A stretch of DNA of 64,000 bases, taken from NCBI GenBank assembly GCA_012934845.2, contig WNNJ02000204.1, positions 44,287 to 108,286 of the forward strand, read 5' to 3'. This DNA is from Pomphorhynchus laevis (lineage: Eukaryota; Acanthocephala; Palaeacanthocephala; Echinorhynchida; Pomphorhynchidae). The notes under the pieces were generated by a model that worked only from the letters and a program-made list of their open reading frames with translations, was not told where the DNA came from and searched no databases. The position numbers were made by a program, and so were the translations under genes. This document shows positions 11,159-20,100 of the stretch, one piece after another (position 1 is the first letter of the stretch; each line of letters opens with the position of its first letter).

Positions 11159-14100
11159 GTGAAGCCGATAATGTAGTATTTGCCAATAGACAGCAGTCGA
11201 TTATGTTAAATTGCACAATTAACCTCCTTCACACAAATACGTCGGAGGTAATTTTTAATTTGAATTTACAATGACCTGTCATTAAGATATTGTTGATATC
11301 TATTAATTCATGCAGATATAAAACTGCGTGAATTAAAGCAAGTTGAATAACTTTCTTTCGACGGTTATCTAACTTTCGTGAGCACCCTCAAACAAAGAAA
11401 ATTGTCAATTTACCTTAAAGATGTGAATATTCATCCAAATATGAAATGATATTGTTTATAGTAGCCAATTATAACTAACTTATATTTAAGCTTTATAGAA
11501 TATGAATATGTTTATGACTGTATAACTCTATGAAGAAATAAATAAATTTAATGTCTAAACTCTATAAAGAAAAAAATAAATAAAAATAAATAAATCTAAT
11601 ATTATATTATAATCGAATCTTATATTCGGAAAAAGATATACATATACATGTTATAATAACTATAACGCATATCTAACAAAAAAATTAAACTATCAAGCAA
11701 ATATAAATATTTGGATTAAATTAAATTATTAGAATCCTTAAATATTTTGATAAATCAAAATTATTTAAAAATAGATACGTTTATATTTAGACAAATAAAA
11801 TGTGTATCATTAGAAGGTAATAGTAGCCCAATTATAGCTGACTTGTTTTTAAGCTTTAAAGAATATGAATTGGTTCATAACTGTGTAAAAACTAAATCTA
11901 AACTATATAAATATATGAAATATATTTTTCGATATATTGATGATATATGGGTATTTAACTCTAACAATTTTTATCCAATAAGCGAACAAATTTATCCAGG
12001 TAGCCTCATTCTTAATAAAACCAATATTAATGATAAAGAAAGTATATATCTTGATATGAACATTACATTAGCATCAATTAAAACTACTTTTAATTTATAT
12101 CGAAATATCACACATTTAAATGAATGCTCATGTATGAAGACATAATCATTAATGCATATCAGATGATATTAAATATAGTAAATTTATATATTGTCATGTG
12201 TAATTACATTAATCTTCTTAAGAACTATTTAACTGGTTTAAATATATTTTTATTAAATATATGATCCGCTTATATTAACTAAGAGAGAATTTAGAGAAAA
12301 TTAAAATAAATTAAAATTCGAATAAATTAGAAAAATAAATTTTGCTACTATAAAAATATAAATATGAATATGCAATATTTATTCTAAACCATTGTATACT
12401 ATTAGCCGGTTCATTAAATTCAAAAAATAAATAAATTTATTTTAGTCTGATATTTATTATATGATATTTATATTTTTAGATTTTTTTCTTTTTTACTAAA
12501 TTAAAAAGCAATTTAAATGGAAAACTTATATATTAAATAATAATAACAATAAAAATAAAATTTGCAATTATTTATATAATGACTTAAATGCTTACTTTGA
12601 TTAGCTGATTAATAGTAAAAGGTTAAATACATCAACGATAAACATTTGGAAAACTTATATATTTGATAAAATTAAAAATAAAATGAAAATAACAAACAAT
12701 TATAAAAGGAAAGATAAAATTAATAAAGATATGTATACAGCACTTACTAAATTAAAGGATAACTATATAATAACAACTACTGATAAAGCTAGTAACAACT
12801 TTGTCTTAATATGCAAAAAGCTTTGTTATGATATACTGATGAAAGGAGTTAATTCTAATGATTTAAATGTGAATCTAACATATGAACGTAGTGAGTTGAG
12901 TTTAGAAACAATTATTACAAGTCACTGTTCTATAATGGATAAAATGGGTATAAAGGTTGAATTAGATAATAAAACTATACCTATATTATATTGGAATCCA
13001 AAATTACATAAAAATCCGATAAAACCTCATATGTAGTGCTTTTAAATGTACATAAAACCACTTTCTAATCTGTTTACTTTAGTAAATTGATTAATAATAA
13101 AAGCTTAAATACATCAAAGATAAACATTTGGAAAACTTATATATCAGATAAAATTAGAGAGAAAATGAAAATAGCAATCAATTATAAACGGAAAGATAAA
13201 ATTAATAAAGATATGTATACAGAGCTTACTAAATTAAAGGATAACTATATAATAACAACTATTGATAAAGCTAGTAATAACTTTGTCTTCATATGCAAAA
13301 AGCTTTATTATGATATACTAATGAAAGAGGTTAATTCTAATGATTTAAATGTAAATCCAACATATGAACGTAGTGAGTTGAGTTTTGAAGCAATTATTAC
13401 AAGTCACTGTTCTATAATGGATAAAATGGGTATAAAGGTTGAATTAGATAATAAAACTATACCTATATTATATTGGAATCCAAAATTACATAAAAATCCG
13501 ATAAAACCTCATATGTAGTGCTTTTAAATGTACATAAAACCACTTTCTAATCTGTTTACTTTAGTAAATTGATTAATAATAAAAGCTTAAATACATCAAA
13601 GATAAACATTTGGAAAACTTATATATCAGATAAAATTAGAGAGAAAATGAAAATAGCAATCAATTATAAACGGAAAGATAAAATTAATAAAGATATGTAT
13701 ACAGAGCTTACTAAATTAAAGGATAACTATATAATAACAAATATTGATAAAGCTAGTTATGACTTTCTTCATATGCAAAAAGCTATAAATCAACACGATA
13801 AAAATAAATTTAAACTCTTAAGAGGAAAATTGGTATCAATATATAATAAAGGATATATTAAATTGTAATAAATTATTATATGATATATCTTTAGACTTTT
13901 GTATAGTGCAAAATATGAAGCCTCAGTAAATGATCTGATTTGTTAATATTCATTTTAGCAACTTTGGGTACAGCTTGATAGACAAGAGGTACTTGCTATG
14001 GACGAGCTTATAATTAAACCGGATATCAGGCTGAAAGTTTACAATTTAGCTTCGCCTACAAATCCTTACAATTTTACTTCCGTTTTGCAAATTAATAATG

Positions 14101-14178
14101 TTACCGATATGGATGAAGGACTTTATGGATGTTGGATAGGAAATACAAGAATAAAAACATTTAAATTAGAAATTGCTC
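11159..14178 (+). CDS. Ig gene exons 1-2: first Ig domain
   Basis: Exon 11159-11247 follows the acceptor tgcttgcag and carries the first cysteine strand (SIMLNCTINL). It ends in phase 0 before gtaatt. Exon 13959-14178 follows cattttag and carries QLWVQLDRQ, LQINNVTDMDEGLYGCW and a final EIA before gtaagtg (phase 1). The D-x-G-x-Y-x-C signature and core tryptophan are typical of a V/I-set domain. The 2.7-kb intron between them is mostly Penelope-like sequence. Confidence 0.85.
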
Positions 14179-17100
14179 GTAAGTGAATATGTTTGTAAAA
14201 CGTATAAAAATATTTTATTTCATAAAATTTATATTAAATAAGAATTTTTATTAAAATCAATGTAATTAAATATCTCTCTGCAATACAACATTCTAAGAGA
14301 CTAACAACATTATTTCAAACAAAATCTGTGCTTTTCTAAATGAATCCATAAAAACTTGATTCATAAAAACTTTTCAACCTAATTGTGGATTATTTATAAA
14401 TAAATGTTGATTAAACTTCACTTATGCAGATGATTAATCAAAAAGTAGATATTTCATTCACCGAGTTAAAACAACCCGGTAATTAATTGTGTGGATAAAA
14501 ACGATTAAAAATATATACCATTTTTGTGAATTAGAAATCACTGTTTAATAAAACAAGAACAAATAGTTAATGTATTTGTAGTTTACAAATACATTTGCAA
14601 GAGTTCCATTTTATTTGTTTGAAAAAAATAAAAAATTACTCTAAAAATATTTAATTGCAATTTGATGACATAATAATACTGACTTAGTCATAACTGAGTC
14701 ATAACTAGTCATAACTAGAAATAGTCATAACTGACCATTTCTACAAGATGACTTTCATTATGACTTTGTCAATTCAATACACATGCTAACTACAAAGAGT
14801 TGAACACAATAAAATGTGATAATTCAATTATTGCAATTTAAGTGATTTAGCGTTATTTTTATTACAGAAGCGGAGAAAATGAGTAAAAAGGTTTTATTCC
14901 AACAGCATTAAATACATTTCGTTAGATCCTCTTATCATCTTAAGGAAATTACAACAGTTTTTCAAAACTTCATATTATTTTTTATTAATACTTTGATATT
15001 TAGAACCACCTGAGTTACAGTGTTTATTCATTAATGAATCTCGTATCCAATTTATCGAAAAATCGAACGTGTCCTTAAAATGCATCAGTAAAGGTGGTCA
15101 ACCTCAACCAAATACATACTGGATGAAATCTAATGCAGACACGCCTTATTGTAAGTTCATTACTCCTTATAGTTTTTTAATTTCCTGCAAATAGCAATCC
15201 AAGCGCCAGCAGTCTTAATTTTAATATTTAACATTTTGCAAAATGATAATTTATCATCAATTTGACACTAATAAAATACTAATAAGTTTTTGATTTTATT
15301 AACTTGAAATAATTTTAGAAAAATTTAGGTTAAATTAACCTAAATTCAACGTAAGATTAATTTTAACGGAAAATTAACCTGAATTTAACCTAAGTTAATC
15401 TAGATTTAACGAAAGCAAATCATCTAAAATTAATTTTAGACATAAGTTTAAACGACTTAATTTATATTTAATAAAGTCATTATGAACTTCATAATGACTA
15501 CATATAAGATTTATAGGTTTCTATTAAATAGGAATATATTAAGCATGAATATATAAACTTGTATAAAATAGAAAATAAATGTTATTGAAAATTATGTGAT
15601 ATAACTCCACTGGATCGAAATGTAGCCTTTGAGTCTTGAACGTAGCGATTGACATAGTTGATGAAGGTTACAATTTGTGATGTTGAAATTCAACAGCTGC
15701 ATTTGAACTCGCTCAAGGATAATTTTTTGTATTTTCTGCCTTATATTTTTGTAAAAATAAATCATTTAATGATTGCATTAAAATAGATAATTTATACTAA
15801 GGAACAAATTTGGGTGTCACATTCGGGTGACATCAAGACAATTTCATCCAAATATTTTATGCCAGTCAATTGTCTTATAATATTTTACCTAATAATATAA
15901 TATGAATTTTTAATAATAGATACATTTTATATTCATTATATATTTGTAATTTATAATATATTAATCGGGTGACATTAAGACAATTTTACCCGAATATTTT
16001 ATGCCAGTCAATTGTCTTATAATATTTCACTTAATAATATAATATGAATATTTAATAATGAATACATTTTATATTCATTATATTTGTAATTTATAATATA
16101 TTAATCGGGTGACATTAAGATAATTTCACTCGAATATTTTATGCCAGTCAATTGCCTTATAATATTTTACTTAATAATATAATATGAATGCGGTTGTCTT
16201 ATAATACGGTTGACTTAGAAAATTGCTCTTTTGATATAAATTGTCGGTATTCTCTTTGATACTTCATATTTCATGTAGTCAATCAACATTTTAAAAGAAA
16301 CATTTAATGTTGCTACTATAGAGAGTAGTTTGTCGTCTTGTAGAGGTTGAAAGATGATTATATTTGATCTAATGCGCCGAAGATTTAAATTATTATGGGA
16401 ATTAGACGGCTAAAGTCCAAGTAACATATGTTGTAATTGAAGTTAATTTTAAATATTTAAGTGAAAATGCTTTTCTAAACCAGCTTAATGTTACTATTTT
16501 GTCAATTACAAAATTGCAACATTAGAAATTGCAAATTACAAAGTAAAATGACGGTAAAACGATCGACTTTATGTTAATTAAAGATAACTTTATTTGTTCT
16601 ATCACATAAATTCTCATAAATTCATAGATTCCAATTACGCGCTGTCTGCTCTTATTTAAGGCGATTGTTTTTAGTTATAGCATTACGTTCACTAGTTAAA
16701 AATCAAATATATAATCAATACACACTTTGGAAACAATTTAATTATCAATCAATTATCATACCCAATTATCAATTATTAACTTTTGAAGCCTAAAATTAAT
16801 TTTGAGGCCGTTGCAATTGCCAGAGCTGTACACCACGATAAGGTGAACAAAAGACTCGATACACGCGATGGTGAACGAGACCTATTTCGGCTTGTGAAGC
16901 GAAGGCATCAAAACACGCAGGACATCGAAAAGTTTTACTGCATTAATGGAAGGGACGGCAAACTAATAATTGATCGACAGAAAATTCAAGATAGATGGCG
17001 TGATCATTTTGAGGAAATCTCATATAAAGAGATTCCGCATCTACCGATACCAAAAGTTGCAGAAACGCCCGGTCTATTACCTCAAATAAGTGAGGACGAG

Positions 17101-20100
17101 GTGAAAGATGCATTAAAGCGTATGATGACTAGCAAAGCCACAGGTCCAGACGACATTGCGACTGAGCTCTGGAAAGCCAAAAGCTGGGACCTAATCCCCT
17201 GGCTAACCAGTTTCTTCAACAAGATTATTGATGAGTATAGGATACCGAGCGACTGGCAGAGCAGCACCACGATACCAATATGGAAAAAGAAGGGGAACGC
17301 AGCAGACTGCTCAAGTCACCGTCCAATTCGACTGCTCTCGCAAACGATGAAAATATTTGAACGAATTCTAGATAAGCGTATCCGTGACATTGTTGATATC
17401 ACCGTAAACCAAACAGGATTCGTAAAAAACTGTGACACCACTGACGCTATCCACGCAGCACGACTGCTCCTAGAAAAACACTTGGAGAAAAATCAGCCGC
17501 TCCACGTTGTATTCTTGGATTTGGAAAAGGCTTTTGATCGTGTACCACATGAATTAATATGGTATGCGCTGCGTCATCATCAAGTCCCGGAACATCTAAT
17601 CCGATGGGTGATGCTGCTCTACGAGAATACCGAAAGTCGGGTTCTAAGCGCAGCTGGAATGTCACAGCCATTTCAAATATCAGTGGGGGTCCATCAAGGA
17701 AGTGCTCTCTCACCGGCATTATTCAACACAGTTATGAACGCTATAACGCGTGATATCCAAAAGTCTATTCCATATACCATTCTTTACGCTGACGATGTCT
17801 GGCTGGCGGCGGACAACAAAAAGGACCTGGAGGAATTAACTACTGTATGGAATAACCGACTCGTACAATACGGACTACGACTTAATCTAGACAAGACCGA
17901 ATACCTCACAACAGACCCACATGAAAGTGGCACCATCAATATTAATGGCTTTGACCTGAGTCGTACGGACCGATTCAAGTACCTCGAAACCATACTCTCG
18001 GCAAGCGGCGACGTGACTTATGAAGTCAATGCACGAATAAGCTCAGCGTGGACAAAATGGCGAGCGACGACAGGTGTTTTATGTGACCGTCGCATCAAGG
18101 ATCACCTGAAATCAAAGATCTACCGCTCAATCATTCGCCCTGTGGCTATGTACGGCACAGAGTGCTTGCCTATTACCAAGGCAGCGGAACGACGCTTTGC
18201 GGTCATGGAGACGAAAATGCTGCAGTGGATAAGCGGAATTACCCGATATGACCACGTGAGAAATATGGACATCCTCCGAAGATACGGCGTCGCCCCTATC
18301 GCAAATAAAATGCAAGGGGCCAGACTCCGGTGGTATGGCCACGTGTTGCGGAGTGAAAATTATTCCCTTGCAAAGACCGCCTTAAAGTATGAGATCATAG
18401 GCAAACGCCCGAGAGGTCGACCCAAGCACCGATGGTTAGATGGCCTTCACACAGATCTCAAGTCAGCTGGACTTCACCCAGGCCAAGCCGAAAATAGAGT
18501 AAAATGGAGGGCTTAATCTCACATAGCCGACCCTGTCTCAAAGCGGGACGAATGCTGAAGAATAAGAAGAAGATATCAAATCAACAAACTGATAGTTAAA
18601 AGATGCTTATAATTTGCTGGGCCATTTTCAGGGCCCATCTAGCTTTCTTCAGGATACGTTTTAGTCTATCCAGGTCAGCTTTTGCTGACCAGTTCACCGT
18701 AATGGTGAACCCCAGGTATCTTACTCGACTTGTGAAGGTAGGGAGTGGTTGATTAGTCAGGATGGAAGTTAGAGCAGAGTGTGCTAATCTCTTTAGTTTT
18801 TTCCTTGTCGCAGGAGCGCCAAAAAGACAAACAAGGTTGGACAAGGGCAGCTGATCTTTAAATCTTGTAAAGAAACGGCTGATGTCATAGACTACATCTT
18901 TGCACCTGCGTATAGAGAACATAGATGTGGTATCACCAGCGTATACAACAAGATGTTGATCGCGTTTGAATTTTTTGTAGAGTTCAATAGAGGCAGCAAG
19001 ATACAAGATTAGAGAAAGTGGGGAGCCTTGAGGCACACCTGTAATAGGGTAGAACTGACGTGCATCTGGGTCGTCTTCATAAAAGAATCGCTTTGTGTAC
19101 AGCAATATTCCTACCCTGTTAACAACTCTCGCAGGCAACCCGAGGGACCTGAGAGAAGTGTCATTTTTTAGTCGCGGAATAATATGAAATCAACAAACTG
19201 ATAGTTAAAAGATGCTTATAATTTAATAGTTTGTACGTGTTTTTCAAAATTATAATGTTGAAAAGTTGCAATTATGAAGCTCCGTGCGACAAAATCAGCT
19301 TAATAAATCAGTCATTTTCTGTCAAAAATTGTGCCGTTATTCAAACCATATAACTTGTAAGTTATTAATTGATCTTGCAACATCAATTTCGTTATTATTT
19401 GTAGACCTTTTAATTTGACCTTTTTATATTCCATCACTCATCTTCGTTGTGTTGCTTCACAATATGGGTGACCATTCTACCTGGATTGACAATACTTTTC
19501 TGGATTGTTGATTTGATGTCTGCCCTTCTGTTTAGCCTTTCTCCTTGGGACTTTTTTGACTCTTCTAAAAAGAAGAGTATCTTCTTGTATCTTCATTGCA
19601 AGATACATGCCTACAGGTGTAAGTAACGGGGACTTGTGTATGCTTATAATTTCTAAGGGATTTCTAAAGAAAACATCAGTGTTTATCTTTAAAAATCTTA
19701 TGTTTTGTCCTGCATTTAAATAATTTTATTAGTTAATTAATAAAATTAACTAATAAGTAAGCATAATTAACTAATTAAGTAATTAATTACTTAATTAATT
19801 AAAATAATTTTATTAGTTTTATTAATTACTAAACTAATTATTTAATCTAAATAAGATCTTAATAATAGAACTTGATCTTTGATTGTCTAACCTTTGACAA
19901 AGATCTACTAGATCTTTGATTGTTTTTGCTGATTATCAATTCGATAAAAAGTCAATTAATTTATCAAAATTTGAAACTTTTTACATATCATTAATCATCA
20001 AAGAAGCCTTTTAACAATTTTTCAATCCCATTAATTTTAGATCACGAAAGCGGTTTGCTAAATCTATCGGAAATTAGAAGAAATCACAGTGGGTTATGGA

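Noticed and set aside
17082-18342. Antisense frames within the RTE at 16783-18516
   Set aside because: Shadows of a well-supported 577-codon RT frame.
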